Notes under the pieces: generated by a model
Seen by the model: only the letters and a program-made list of their open reading frames with translations
Database searches by the model: none
Told to the model about the DNA's origin: nothing
Position numbers and translations under genes: made by a program
Part shown: positions 1-6,893 of the stretch, piece after piece
Numbering within the stretch: position 1 is the first letter of the stretch
Layout of the letters: each line of letters begins with the position of its first letter
Origin: RYN-230 sp963717125
GTDB lineage: Bacteria; Actinomycetota; Actinomycetes; Streptosporangiales; Streptosporangiaceae
NCBI GenBank assembly: GCA_963717125.1
Contig: CAVQVG010000007.1
Coordinates: 62,001 to 126,000 of the forward strand
Direction: 5' to 3'
Length of the DNA: 64,000 nt

Positions 1-149
1 TCGGCGATCGTCTTCAGCGCGACGTTCAGCACCGTGTTGTCCAGCACGATGGCGATCAGGCTGATGACGAGCACGCCGAGGATGGCCCACCGGCGACGGT
101 AGATGCGGTCAGCGACAGCGGACTGGAGATCGGCGTTGCGATGATCCAT
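1..149 (-). CDS. MFS transporter, DHA2 (drug:H+ antiporter) type, N-terminal fragment
   Basis: Only the first 49 codons lie in the window; the gene continues past the left edge. The visible protein begins MDHRNADLQSAVADRIYRRR, a basic cytoplasmic leader, followed by a first membrane helix that ends in LDNTVLNVALKTIA. This LDxTVxNVAL signature at the end of helix 1 is typical of 14-helix DHA2 exporters of the EmrB/QacA group, which expel drugs or toxic metabolites using the proton gradient. It is divergent from panB. The 200-base gap between them holds an operator-like inverted repeat, so a TetR-type regulator lying outside the window is plausible. Substrate unknown. Confidence 0.75.
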   Translation of the reverse strand, partial: MDHRNADLQSAVADRIYRRRWAILGVLVISLIAIVLDNTVLNVALKTIA

Positions 150-212
150 TGACGTCCTTCTGTTCTGTGATTGTCGTACCCGGGCGCGCGCGAGGCGGGC
201 CGGGGAAGCTAT

Positions 213-235
213 CGATACGGAACTAGCCCGTATCG
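213..235. promoter_or_regulatory. 8-bp inverted repeat between MFS gene and panB
   Basis: CGATACGG and CCGTATCG are perfect 8-base arms separated by 7 bases (AACTAGC). The size and spacing are those of a TetR-family operator. It lies 64 bases upstream of the MFS start on its strand and 118 bases upstream of panB, so control of the exporter is the simpler reading. No cognate regulator is visible inside the window. Confidence 0.5.
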
Positions 236-352
236 GAAAAGATTCCCGGGTGCGGCGATGAACTTCAGGGTTACCCGCACCGCCCGGTCCGTGCCATCAT
301 CGAAATCGTCCGGGGACGCCGCGGTGGCGCCACGAGACATGGAGGATCCAGC

Positions 353-1327
353 ATGAACGCCCCTTCCGGGGGCTCGGGCATGGCCGCGACCGGAGCGCGG
401 ACCGATGCGCCAGCCCCAGTACCGTCAGGCAGTCTTCCGTCAGCCGGCGCCCCAGCCGGCGCTTCGGCCGACTCCTTTCCCAGCGCCTCGCCCGGCGCCA
501 GGCGGCCCGAGCCGCTGTACGGCGGCCGCACCGCCCGCCGGGTCACCATCAACGACCTCGCCGCGGCCAAGGTCCGCGGCGAGAAATGGCCCATGCTCAC
601 CGCCTACGACGCGCTCGTCGCCCGGGTCTTCGACGACGCGGGCATCCCGGTGCTGCTGGTCGGCGACTCGGCCGGGATGGTGGTGTTCGGGCACGACACG
701 ACGATCCCGGTGACGGTGGACGACCTCATCCCGCTCACCGCGGCCGTGGTCCGCGGCACCAGCCGGGCTCTGATCGTGGCCGACCTCCCGTTCGGCTCCT
801 ATCAGTCATCGCCCGAGGCGGCGCTGGCCACCGGCATCAGGTTCCTCAAGGAGGCCGGGGCGCACGCGGTCAAGCTGGAAGGCGGCCACCGGGTGCTGCG
901 CCAGGCCGAGGAACTGGTCGCGGCGGGCATCCCGGTCATGGCCCACCTGGGACTCACCCCGCAGTCGGTCAACGCGTTCGGCGGGTACCGGGTGCAGGGC
1001 CGCGGCGAGGACGGTGAACGGCTGCTGCACGACGCCAAGGCGATGGAGGTGGCCGGCGCGTTCGCCGTGGTGCTCGAGTGCGTGCCCGCAGAACTGGCCG
1101 CCCGGGTGACCGCGGCGCTGTCCATCCCGACCATCGGCATCGGCGCCGGGCCGGACTGTGATGCGCAGGTGCTGGTCTGGCAGGACATGGCCGGGCTCAG
1201 CCCCCGCACGCCCAAGTTCGTCAAGCGGTACGCGGACGTAGCCGGCCAGCTCGGCCAGGCCGCGCGGGCCTTCGCCACGGACGTGGTCGGCGGCGCGTTC
1301 CCGGACGCGGAACACTCCTACCGCTGA
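353..1327 (+). CDS. panB: 3-methyl-2-oxobutanoate hydroxymethyltransferase
   Basis: PanB transfers a hydroxymethyl group from methylene-tetrahydrofolate to 3-methyl-2-oxobutanoate to give ketopantoate, the first step toward pantothenate and CoA, in the cytoplasm. The catalytic barrel starts near residue 63 (RRVTINDLAAAK). It shows LLVGDSAGMVVFG with the magnesium-binding Asp, VKLEGG near residue 175, the HLGLTPQSVNAFGG motif, and the C-terminal GIGAGPDCDAQVLV loop. At 324 aa it is about 50 residues longer than usual because of an Ala/Pro/Ser-rich N-terminal extension of roughly 60 residues. The ATG at 353 is preceded by GGAGG, which supports the long form. panC and panD are not adjacent. Confidence 0.95.
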   Translation: MNAPSGGSGMAATGARTDAPAPVPSGSLPSAGAPAGASADSFPSASPGARRPEPLYGGRTARRVTINDLAAAKVRGEKWPMLTAYDALVARVFDDAGIPVLLVGDSAGMVVFGHDTTIPVTVDDLIPLTAAVVRGTSRALIVADLPFGSYQSSPEAALATGIRFLKEAGAHAVKLEGGHRVLRQAEELVAAGIPVMAHLGLTPQSVNAFGGYRVQGRGEDGERLLHDAKAMEVAGAFAVVLECVPAELAARVTAALSIPTIGIGAGPDCDAQVLVWQDMAGLSPRTPKFVKRYADVAGQLGQAARAFATDVVGGAFPDAEHSYR

Positions 1328-1331
1328 GCCG

Positions 1332-1368
1332 CCGCACGCGGCCCTGGCCGGGCCAGGGCCGCGTGCGG
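1332..1368 (+). terminator. Strong hairpin after panB
   Basis: Two perfect 18-base arms (CCGCACGCGGCCCTGGCC and its complement) meet around one central base, starting 5 bases after the panB stop. No T-run follows, as is usual for GC-rich actinobacterial terminators. Bases 1369-1480 continue as short GGCC-rich imperfect repeats without an ORF I can support. Confidence 0.65.
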
Positions 1369-1520
1369 ACGGCCTGGCCCGGCCAGGGTCGTGTCCGGAC
1401 GGACTTGGCTGGCCAGAGCCGCGCGGCCGGCCCTGCTGCGCGGCCGGCCTTGCCGCGCCGGCCGGCCTTGCCTGGCGGCCAGAATTACCTATTCGGGCAC
1501 ATATCCCGATTCCGGGCACC

Positions 1521-1561
1521 TAGTATCTTCTCCGCGAAGCGACTGCGGACGGTAGCGGAGG
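1521..1561 (+). promoter_or_regulatory. Likely promoter and RBS of the lipoprotein gene
   Basis: The only AT-richer patch in the 1369-1568 gap holds TAGTAT at 1521-1526 as a -10 candidate, 42 bases before the start codon, and GGAGG at 1557-1561. Just upstream, TTCGGGCAC and TTCCGGGCAC form an imperfect direct repeat that could bind a regulator. No convincing -35 hexamer is seen. Confidence 0.4.
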
Positions 1562-1568
1562 ACCACGG

Positions 1569-2276
1569 ATGAGGCGTCGGCCTAGCGTGTTCCTGGCGCC
1601 CGCCGTCGCCGCCCTCGGCGCTGTGATCCTGGCTGGCTGCTCGTCCGGCGCCAGCAGCTCCACCCAGGCCGAGCAGGCCATGTACGCGGCGGTGAGCAGG
1701 CCGGTGATGACCGCGGCCAGTTCCGCGCCGGCCGGGCACAAAATGGTCGGCACCGCCGCCGACGGCTTGCGGATGGCCATCCCGGACAGCTGGGTCACCG
1801 TGCGCGGGGCCGCGTTCCGCCGCGCTCTGCACGACCTGGGCCTGGGCCGGGCCGCCGCGGCGCAACTAGCCCCGCTCGTCCCCGGCCGCGGCGAGGCAGA
1901 CTCGGTGGACGTCGCCGCCCCGGGCACCGGTGGCTCCGGGACCGGGGCGCTCACGTCGCTGTACTGCGGGCCGGCCCACTTCCCGTCGGGCACCAGCCCG
2001 GCGACCGGGCTGACCACGCTCAGCGAGCAGGAATTCACCGCGGCCAACGCCGGCAACACCCAGCTCGGCCAGACCACGGTGGACGGCCGGACCGCGCTGC
2101 TCAGCTACGACCAGGCCAGCGTGGGCGGCCGGTCGCTGACCGTGCTGCAGTACGCGATCGCCGCGCCCGCCGGCCGGGCCTGCTACGCCACCCTGGTCAC
2201 CGAGCAAGGCTCGAGCTACGAACCGGTGTTCAGCCAGCTCCGCCCCGGCATCCAGGTCCTGCCCAGCCCACACTGA
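1569..2276 (+). CDS. Putative lipoprotein of unknown function
   Basis: This 235-aa protein begins with a basic N-region and a hydrophobic core ending in the lipobox LAGC at about residues 21-24. It should therefore be lipidated on that Cys and anchored to the outer face of the membrane. A Ser/Ala-rich linker follows. The rest is a compact globular domain with DGLRMAIPDSWVTV near residue 65 and two Cys residues, in LYCGPAHF and GRACYATL, that could form a disulfide. The segment reading IPDSWVTV, then a YDQASVG strand, then a late GRACYATLVT resembles actinobacterial lipoproteins of the LpqN/LpqT type, but the match is too weak to name. The start has GGAGG seven bases upstream. No operon partner is evident. 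Confidence 0.75.
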   Translation: MRRRPSVFLAPAVAALGAVILAGCSSGASSSTQAEQAMYAAVSRPVMTAASSAPAGHKMVGTAADGLRMAIPDSWVTVRGAAFRRALHDLGLGRAAAAQLAPLVPGRGEADSVDVAAPGTGGSGTGALTSLYCGPAHFPSGTSPATGLTTLSEQEFTAANAGNTQLGQTTVDGRTALLSYDQASVGGRSLTVLQYAIAAPAGRACYATLVTEQGSSYEPVFSQLRPGIQVLPSPH

Positions 2277-2591
2277 ACGCCCTCAACCACTCCGAGCCGC
2301 CCGCCACCACCCGGCCACCGCCGAGGCAGGCATCGTGATCATGGCACAACGCCCACCCACGCTGACTTGGCACGCGGTTGACACAGACATACGTGGCAAA
2401 TCGGGCGGCTTCCGGTACGTTTCGCGTGCGATGTGGGACAGCCCAGGTCGGCCGGGTGCCGGTGTGACTGATGTGGCGGCGAGTCCCGCCTCCCCCGCGG
2501 GCTCCGCACCCCTGCGCGGCGAATCCCTGCCCCGCAGACCGGGTTCCGGCCGGGGGCGAGTTCGGGGACTGGCGTTAAGCATGCTGGGGGA
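2277..2591. other. Gap without a supported gene
   Basis: 315 bases between the lipoprotein stop and the TetR-locus promoter. A TTGACA at 2388-2393 has no matching -10. Short open frames here lack a ribosome-binding site and protein-like composition. I see nothing else in it. Confidence 0.5.
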
Positions 2592-2643
2592 TTGACGGGG
2601 GGCGCGGTCTGTTTTATAAATGACTGAGTGGTCAGTCATTTAT
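2592..2643 (+). promoter_or_regulatory. Promoter with overlapping TetR-type operator
   Basis: TTGACG at 2592-2597 and TATAAA at 2615-2620 are separated by exactly 17 bases, an almost ideal vegetative promoter. Starting at 2616 and ending at 2643 is a perfect inverted repeat with 12-base arms (ATAAATGACTGA and its complement) around GTGG. It covers the -10 box and the probable transcription start. A dimeric TetR repressor bound here would block initiation, so autorepression by the TetR protein encoded 400 bases downstream is the natural inference. Any start codon inside the operator can be excluded. Confidence 0.85.
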
Positions 2644-2661
2644 TGTGGGGAGGCGATGGCG

Positions 2662-3065
2662 ATGAGCCCGCCTGACGTACCAGCGGTGCTGGCCTCGGAT
2701 GCCGACCGGGACGCGGTCGCCCGGCAGCTCAATGACGCGTTCGCGGACGGGCGGCTGACGGCCGTCGAGCACGGCGACCGGGTGCACACCGTGTACGCCG
2801 CGCGCACCTGGCCGGAGCTGGCCCGGCTGACCGCCGATCTGCCCGGTGCCGCCGATCTGCCCGGTGCCGCCGCGCTGCCCGGTGCCGCCGCGCTGCCCGG
2901 TGCCGCCGCGCTGGCGGTCGGCCGGGCGGAGCCGGACTGGATGGACCGGCTGGACCCGTGCCTGCTGTGCTTGCTGCTCTGCCTGTGCCCGCGGCCGGCG
3001 TCGCCGTGCTGTGGCGGCGCCGCCGGGCCCGGGCCGGGACGGTGCGGCGTGCCGAAGATCGCTGA
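2662..3065 (+). pseudogene. DUF1707 domain protein, reading frame broken near 2988
   Basis: The ATG at 2662 has GGGGAGG eight bases upstream. Residues 10-60 match DUF1707 (DADRDAVARQLNDAFADGRL, then YAARTWPELARLTADLP). A repetitive LPGAA linker follows and then a hydrophobic segment (CLLCLLLCLCP). There the zero frame degenerates into Cys/Pro/Gly-rich sequence, while the -1 frame continues naturally as PAAGVAVLWRRRRARAG and stops at 3063-3065. That tail is what DUF1707 membrane proteins normally have: end of a membrane helix, then a basic C-terminus. One missing base around 2985-2990 restores a 135-aa protein that overlaps the TetR start by 17 bases. Whether the break is real or a consensus error cannot be told here. 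Function of the family is unknown. Confidence 0.65.
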
Positions 3066-3651
3066 GCAGGCGCGAGCCGCGCGGCGCGAGCAGATCATCG
3101 CGGCCGGGCTGGCCTGTTTCGCCCGCTCCGGCTACCACGCCACGACGATGGCTGATGTCGCGGCCCAGGCCGGAGTGTCCAAGGGCACCCCGTACCTGTA
3201 CTTCGCGAGCAAGGAAACGCTGTTCCTGGCGCTGCACGAGGAGTGGGACTGCGGCGCCGGGCAGCGGATGGACGCGGCCATCGCCGCGCTGCCCGAGGCC
3301 GATCGCCGGTCACCGCGGCGGGTGCTGCACGCGGTCGCGGCCGCGATCGCGGCCCATGTCCAGGCCGAGCCGGACACCTGCCGGGTGCTGATGGAAGCCC
3401 GCGCGCTCGCCGCGCACGAACCGGCCCTCGGGGCCGCCGTCCGCGCCGGGGACGCCCGGTCGCAGCAGCAACTGGAGGAGCTGATCGCGGCCGGGGTGCG
3501 GGCCGGGGAATGGCCACCGGGCACCGATCCGGCGCTGGCCGCCCGGCTGTTCAGCGCCGGGCTCTACGGGCTGATGGCGCAGTGGCACCTGGCCCCCGGG
3601 GCATTCTCCTGGGACGCCGCGGTGGCCGTGCTGGCCGGTGCGGGCTCATGA
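3049..3651 (+). CDS. TetR/AcrR family transcriptional regulator
   Basis: With the GTG start at 3049 (VPKIAEQARAARREQIIAAG) the protein is 200 aa, the usual TetR size. The N-terminal DNA-binding domain is clear: FARSGYHATTMADVAAQAGV then SKGTPYLYFASKETLF, a canonical TetR helix-turn-helix. The C-terminal 140 residues form the ligand-binding/dimer domain. An open frame runs in-frame from 2620 through the DUF1707 region and would give a 343-aa fusion. I reject that start because its ATG lies inside the operator and because the DUF1707 reading ends naturally in another frame at 3065. It probably represses its own promoter at 2592-2643. The methyltransferase gene starts inside its stop codon (ATGA at 3648). 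Confidence 0.85.
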   Translation: MPKIAEQARAARREQIIAAGLACFARSGYHATTMADVAAQAGVSKGTPYLYFASKETLFLALHEEWDCGAGQRMDAAIAALPEADRRSPRRVLHAVAAAIAAHVQAEPDTCRVLMEARALAAHEPALGAAVRAGDARSQQQLEELIAAGVRAGEWPPGTDPALAARLFSAGLYGLMAQWHLAPGAFSWDAAVAVLAGAGS

Positions 3652-4309
3652 GGGGCGGCCCAGCCGAGGCCGTCCGGCGCCCGGTCTTCGCCCGGGTCTT
3701 CCCGGCGCTCAGCCGGGCCGTGGAAGCAGGCGGCCTGGCCACCCACCGGGCCCACCTGCAGGCCTGGCCGGACGGGTCATCGAGGTAGGCGCCGGCACCG
3801 GGGCTAGCTTCGGTTACTACCCCGCCGCGGTCACCGACGTGCTCGCGGTCGAGCCGGAACCCCGGCTGCGCCGGCTCGCCGCTGTGGCCGCGCGCACCGC
3901 GCCGGTGCCCATCACGGTGACCGACGGGCTGGCCAGCGCGCTGCCCCCGGCCGACGCCAGCTACGACGCCGCCCTGGTCGGCTGTGTCCTGTGCACGGTC
4001 CCGGACCAGGCCGCGGCGCTGCGGGAGATCCGCCGCGTGCTCCGGCCCGGTGGACGACTGTGCTTCCTGGAACACGTCCGGGCTGGCCCGGCCGGGCAGG
4101 CCCGGATCCAGGACGCGCTCGACGCCACCATCTGGCCCCGGCTGTTCGGCGGCTGCCATCTCGGCCGGGACACGGCCAGGGCGGTGGAAGAGGCCGGGTT
4201 CTGCATCGAGCGGCTCGGTAGCTTCCTGTTCCCGGAAGCCCGGACCCCGGTCTCCTGGTACATCGTTGGCACCGCCACCGTGCCGGGCCAGGAGGGCGCG
4301 GCCGGCTAG
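3648..4309 (+). CDS. Class I SAM-dependent methyltransferase, frameshift near 3760
   Basis: The start ATG at 3648 overlaps the TetR stop. The first 39 codons read MRGGPAEAVRRPVFARVF... ending HLQA, then hit a stop at 3786-3788 in that frame. The -1 frame carries on as GLAGRVIEVGAGTGASFGYY and runs to 4309. VIEVGAGTG is the SAM-binding motif I. Later, DGLASALPPADASYDAALVG and RRVLRPGGRLCFLEHV are motifs II/III of UbiE/COQ5-type methyltransferases. Adding one base near 3758-3764 gives a normal protein of about 220 aa. Substrate unknown; being co-transcribed with a TetR repressor suggests it acts on the inducing compound. Its stop overlaps the convergent gene by 4 bases (CTAG). Confidence 0.75.
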
Positions 4310-5094
4310 CCCAGGGTGGCCTGGATCGCGGCGAGCTGGCTGAGCAGCTGGCGCTCCACCTGGGACTTGTCCAGGCCCAAGCCGGCCAGCGCGCTGGCCG
4401 TCGCGTCGTGCTCGTCGAGCAGCCCGATCAGGATGTGCTCGGTGCCGATGAAGTTGTGCCCCAGGCGCAGCGCCGCACGAAGCGCGCCGTGCAGCGACGC
4501 GGTCGCCCCGGGGCCGAGGGGTATCCGGCTGGCGCCAGCCTCTGGTGCCCCGGCCGACTCGGCTTGCTCTGGTGCGCTGACCGACTCGGCTTGCTCTGGT
4601 GCCCCGGCCGACTCGGCTTGCTCTGGTGCGCCGAGCGCGCCCCGGACTTGCTGCTCGGTGACGCGGAACGCAACGATGGCTTTGGCGGCCAGCCCGTTCG
4701 GCTCGGCGAACAGGCCGAGGGCCAGATGGTCGCTGCCGATCACGGCGCTGTCCGCCGCCCGGGCGTGGTCCTCCGCGGCCGTCAGCACGTTGCGCGCCCG
4801 CGCGGTGAACCGGGAGAAGTCTCCCGGCACGAACGGACCCTGGTCCGGGCCGCGCGGTACGAATCGCTGCTGTGCGGCCTGCTTGCTGACGCCCATGCTG
4901 GTGCCGATCTGGCTCCAGGACGCGCCGGACCGGCGGGCTTGGTCTACGAAGTGGCCGATCAGGCTGTCCGCCTGCTCGCCGAGGTGCTCGCCGACCGCGA
5001 CCGCGTCGGCCAGGTTGTCCAAGGCGCTCCCCTTGAGGCGCTGGACCTTGACGAAGCTGATGAGGGTATCGAGGGAAACTGGGCTTGCCACCAT
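4306..5094 (-). CDS. Clp N-terminal-domain protein with helix-turn-helix, likely regulator
   Basis: 262 aa, with no AAA ATPase module. Residues 1-80 are a DNA-binding type region; the segment around ASWSQIGTSMGVSKQAAQQR has helix-turn-helix character. Residues ~95-150 and ~195-262 are two Clp-N repeats (FTARARNVLTAAEDHARAAD; GHNFIGTEHILIGLLDEHDA) like those at the front of ClpC. Between them lies a Glu/Ala/Pro-rich insert with three tandem copies of APEQAES. A repressor whose Clp-N repeats sense damaged protein or dock on ClpC is an attractive inference, not shown. The -10 lies 6 bases from the ATG, so the mRNA is probably leaderless. Two matching operators cover the promoter, which points to autoregulation. 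Confidence 0.8.
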   Translation of the reverse strand: MVASPVSLDTLISFVKVQRLKGSALDNLADAVAVGEHLGEQADSLIGHFVDQARRSGASWSQIGTSMGVSKQAAQQRFVPRGPDQGPFVPGDFSRFTARARNVLTAAEDHARAADSAVIGSDHLALGLFAEPNGLAAKAIVAFRVTEQQVRGALGAPEQAESAGAPEQAESVSAPEQAESAGAPEAGASRIPLGPGATASLHGALRAALRLGHNFIGTEHILIGLLDEHDATASALAGLGLDKSQVERQLLSQLAAIQATLG

Positions 5095-5143
5095 GCGTCA
5101 ATCCTAAGTTGACGCACGGTCGGCCGTCAACCCAACCTTGACG
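5095..5143 (-). promoter_or_regulatory. Leaderless promoter with twin GCGTCAA-N7-TTGACGC operators
   Basis: Two copies of the same dyad lie upstream of the Clp-N regulator: 5095-5115 (GCGTCAA, 7 bases, TTGACGC) and 5125-5143 (CGTCAA, 7 bases, TTGACG). Their centres are 29 bases apart. On the minus strand, TTGACG from the distal copy is a perfect -35. TAGGAT, 18 bases later, is the -10 and sits inside the proximal copy, whose last base abuts the ATG. Occupancy would block both promoter elements. Confidence 0.75.
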
Positions 5144-5152
5144 CTCGGAGGT

Positions 5153-5875
5153 TTAGGTGCTTAGCCGCTCAGCCACATCGGTGAGGCGCAGCCCAGCGTG
5201 CACCTTGTATCGGCGGTTGACCGAGACCAGGTTCGCGGTCAGCGCCTCGACCTGGCCGCAGTTGCGCAGCCGGCCGGCGTAGATGCCGCGCACCCCGGGG
5301 ATGCGCGCGGCCAGCGCCTGGACCAGGTCGGTAGCTTCCCGGTCGTCACCGAGCACCATCACATCCAGGTTGACCGTGGCCACGTTGGGATCCAGCAGCA
5401 CCACCGCGGACACGTGGTGGAACGCGCCGACCACCCGGCTGCCCGGCAGCACCGCGGCGGCCTGTTCCGCGGCGCTGCCCTCCTCCACCCGGAGCGGGTA
5501 GGCGCCGCGCTTGTCGAAGCCCAGCGGGTTCACGCAGTCGATCACGATCTTGCCGGTGAGCGGGCCGGCCAACGCCGTCAGCAGATCACGATGGCCGTCC
5601 CACGGCACGGCGACGATCACCACGTCCGCCGCGGCGGCCGCGTCCGCGTTGGCCATGCCCCGGATAGACGGCCGGCGGCCGTCCAGGCCGGCCGCTATTT
5701 CCGTCGCGGCGGTCTGCGCCCGGTCCGTGCTGCGCGAGCCGATGACGACCGGGTTGCCCGCGGCGGCGAACCGGTGCGCCAGCCCGCGTCCCTGATCACC
5801 GGTGCCACCCAGCACCCCGATGGTGAGTTCTGCGACGTCCATGGCCAAAGTGGGAGAAGCCTGCTCAGCGGTCAT
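5153..5875 (-). CDS. NADPH-dependent F420 reductase (F420H2:NADP oxidoreductase)
   Basis: The protein exchanges hydride between coenzyme F420 and NADP(H) in the cytoplasm and so feeds F420-dependent enzymes. The dinucleotide-binding loop is plain: IGVLGGTGDQGRGLAHRFAA, followed by IGSRSTDRAQ, which binds the 2'-phosphate of NADP. DVVIVAVPWDGH and VIDCVNPLGF are the other conserved blocks. Length about 240 aa is normal. The ATG at 5875 has AGGATCGGG upstream; an internal ATG at 5842 has no RBS. It is divergent from the unknown gene at 5921 with a 45-base gap. No F420 biosynthesis gene is nearby. Confidence 0.9.
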   Translation of the reverse strand: MTAEQASPTLAMDVAELTIGVLGGTGDQGRGLAHRFAAAGNPVVIGSRSTDRAQTAATEIAAGLDGRRPSIRGMANADAAAAADVVIVAVPWDGHRDLLTALAGPLTGKIVIDCVNPLGFDKRGAYPLRVEEGSAAEQAAAVLPGSRVVGAFHHVSAVVLLDPNVATVNLDVMVLGDDREATDLVQALAARIPGVRGIYAGRLRNCGQVEALTANLVSVNRRYKVHAGLRLTDVAERLST

Positions 5876-5920
5876 CACCCGATCCTGCCAGAGCGGCCAT
5901 GGCCGTGACACGATGGGCTG

Positions 5921-6505
5921 ATGGACGCGGAACAGGTGGCCGCGCTGCGCGCCGTACTGACGCCGTCCGGCTGGCTGGAGCGCACCGGCGCGCTGGCCCA
6001 GGCGCTGCGGCGGCCCCGTTCCCCCGGCGGACTGCTCGTCGTCGGCACGCCCGATGACGAGCCCTGGCATCTCGCCGCGCACCTGGACGAGGAGAGCCGG
6101 CTGGCCGACCTGCCCGGGCTGAGCCCCACGCTGGTCCGCTGGGCACCGCCGCCCGGCGCCCCCGCGCACTTGGGCGTGGGCATGCAGCGGCTGGAGGAGG
6201 CCGCCCCGGGCGAAACCGTGTTCGTGGTGAGCGCGGACCCGGCCCCGGCGGCGCTGCTGGAACGAGTGAACGACGCCCGGAAGAAGGCCACCGTGCTCGC
6301 CCTCGACCAGGGCGACCCCGAACTCGACCAGCTCGCGCACGAGGCGCTCAGCGTGCCGCCGGGCGCTGCGCCGCTGTCCTTCGACGCCGCGCAGCACCTG
6401 GTCAGCTTGGCCGCGGGGCAGCCGGACCAGCCGTCCCGGCACGGCCTGCGGCAGTGGCTGAACCGCGTCCTGGACACGGTCAGCGGCCCCGCCCCCAGCC
6501 GCTAG
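5921..6505 (+). CDS. Conserved actinobacterial protein of unknown function
   Basis: 194 aa, soluble, no signal peptide or membrane helix. I do not recognise a domain. The central LLVVGTPDDEPWHLAAHLDE and ETVFVVSADPAPAALLERVN, then ARKKATVLALDQGDPELD, alternate strand and helix in a Rossmann-like way. The ending RQWLNRVLDTVSG is helical. CACGAT at 5909-5914 lies 6 bases before the ATG, so a leaderless transcript is possible. A strong hairpin 39 bases after the stop could end transcription. The gene is divergent from the F420 reductase; a shared role is possible but not shown. Confidence 0.6.
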   Translation: MDAEQVAALRAVLTPSGWLERTGALAQALRRPRSPGGLLVVGTPDDEPWHLAAHLDEESRLADLPGLSPTLVRWAPPPGAPAHLGVGMQRLEEAAPGETVFVVSADPAPAALLERVNDARKKATVLALDQGDPELDQLAHEALSVPPGAAPLSFDAAQHLVSLAAGQPDQPSRHGLRQWLNRVLDTVSGPAPSR

Positions 6506-6543
6506 CGCCGCCCTCCCCGCGTTCGCCCGCGTTCGCCCCCGTT

Positions 6544-6593
6544 CGTGATCAGACGTTGGGTGTCGCCAGGGCGACACCAAACGTCTGATCACG
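6544..6593. repeat. Dispersed palindrome, copy 1
   Basis: 24-base arms with one mismatch flank a 2-base loop; the ends read CGTGATCAGACGT and ACGTCTGATCACG, and the centre GTGTCGCC/GGCGACAC. A second element with the same ends and centre occurs at 32742-32791. This copy may act as a bidirectional terminator for the gene ending at 6505. The shared sequence, beyond simple complementarity, indicates a repeat family. Confidence 0.7.
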
Positions 6594-6663
6594 CCGCTGG
6601 CGAAACACTGCGAGCCAGTTTGGCGTGCCCGGCGGTCGTGGTCATGATCACATGCCTAGATTA

Positions 6664-6704
6664 CCTATTGACATTATAGGGATCTTCAGTTGACCATGGG
6701 GTCA
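6664..6704 (+). promoter_or_regulatory. Control region of the sulfonate operon
   Basis: This AT-richer patch holds the dyad CCTAT-N7-ATAGG (6664-6680), with TTGACA inside it as a -35 candidate (6668-6673), and a second palindrome TGACC-ATGG-GGTCA (6691-6704) that abuts the ATG of the leader peptide. I cannot identify the -10 with confidence. The leader peptide lacks a Shine-Dalgarno, so leaderless translation is likely. Confidence 0.5.
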
Positions 6705-6799
6705 TGATTCGTCCGCGCCTCCTGGTCTCACGCCGCTACGTCGATCTGTGCCTGCAGTCCACGGCGCTGTGCCCGGCCTGCGGTCCTGCTCAGCGCTGA
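6704..6799 (+). CDS. Cysteine-rich leader peptide of the sulfur operon
   Basis: A 31-codon open frame (MIRPRLLVSRRYVDLCLQ, then STALCPACGPAQR) with three Cys codons at positions 16, 23 and 26. The pattern of an Arg/Leu start, SRR-x-VDL, then clustered Cys is the known actinobacterial putative leader peptide placed before cysteine and sulfur genes. In mycobacteria such polycysteine leader ORFs act as cysteine-sensing attenuators. Ribosome stalling at the Cys codons when Cys-tRNA is scarce would affect the hairpin that overlaps the last codons. It lies 94 bases ahead of the permease gene. Recognition is from the motif and context; the regulatory effect is inferred. Confidence 0.8.
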   Translation: MIRPRLLVSRRYVDLCLQSTALCPACGPAQR

Positions 6800-6804
6800 G
6801 CAGG
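6785..6804 (+). promoter_or_regulatory. Perfect 20-bp palindrome spanning the leader-peptide stop
   Basis: CCTGCTCAGC followed directly by its complement. It covers leader codons 28-31 and the stop codon. A ribosome finishing the leader peptide would melt this stem, while one stalled at the upstream Cys codons would leave it free, so it is the natural candidate for the attenuating or anti-attenuating hairpin. No T-run follows. Confidence 0.6.
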
Positions 6805-6893
6805 CACACCGCGTACCGGATCAGCCGACCGTCCCGGGCGCCGAGCAGCACTGCGCGGCGCTGACGGCTCCCCTGCCACGAGCGAGGTCTGTC

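Noticed and set aside
2620..3651. A single 343-aa DUF1707-TetR fusion protein
   Set aside because: Its ATG lies inside the operator palindrome, and the DUF1707 part finds its natural C-terminus in the -1 frame at 3065; a GTG at 3049 gives a normal-size TetR protein.
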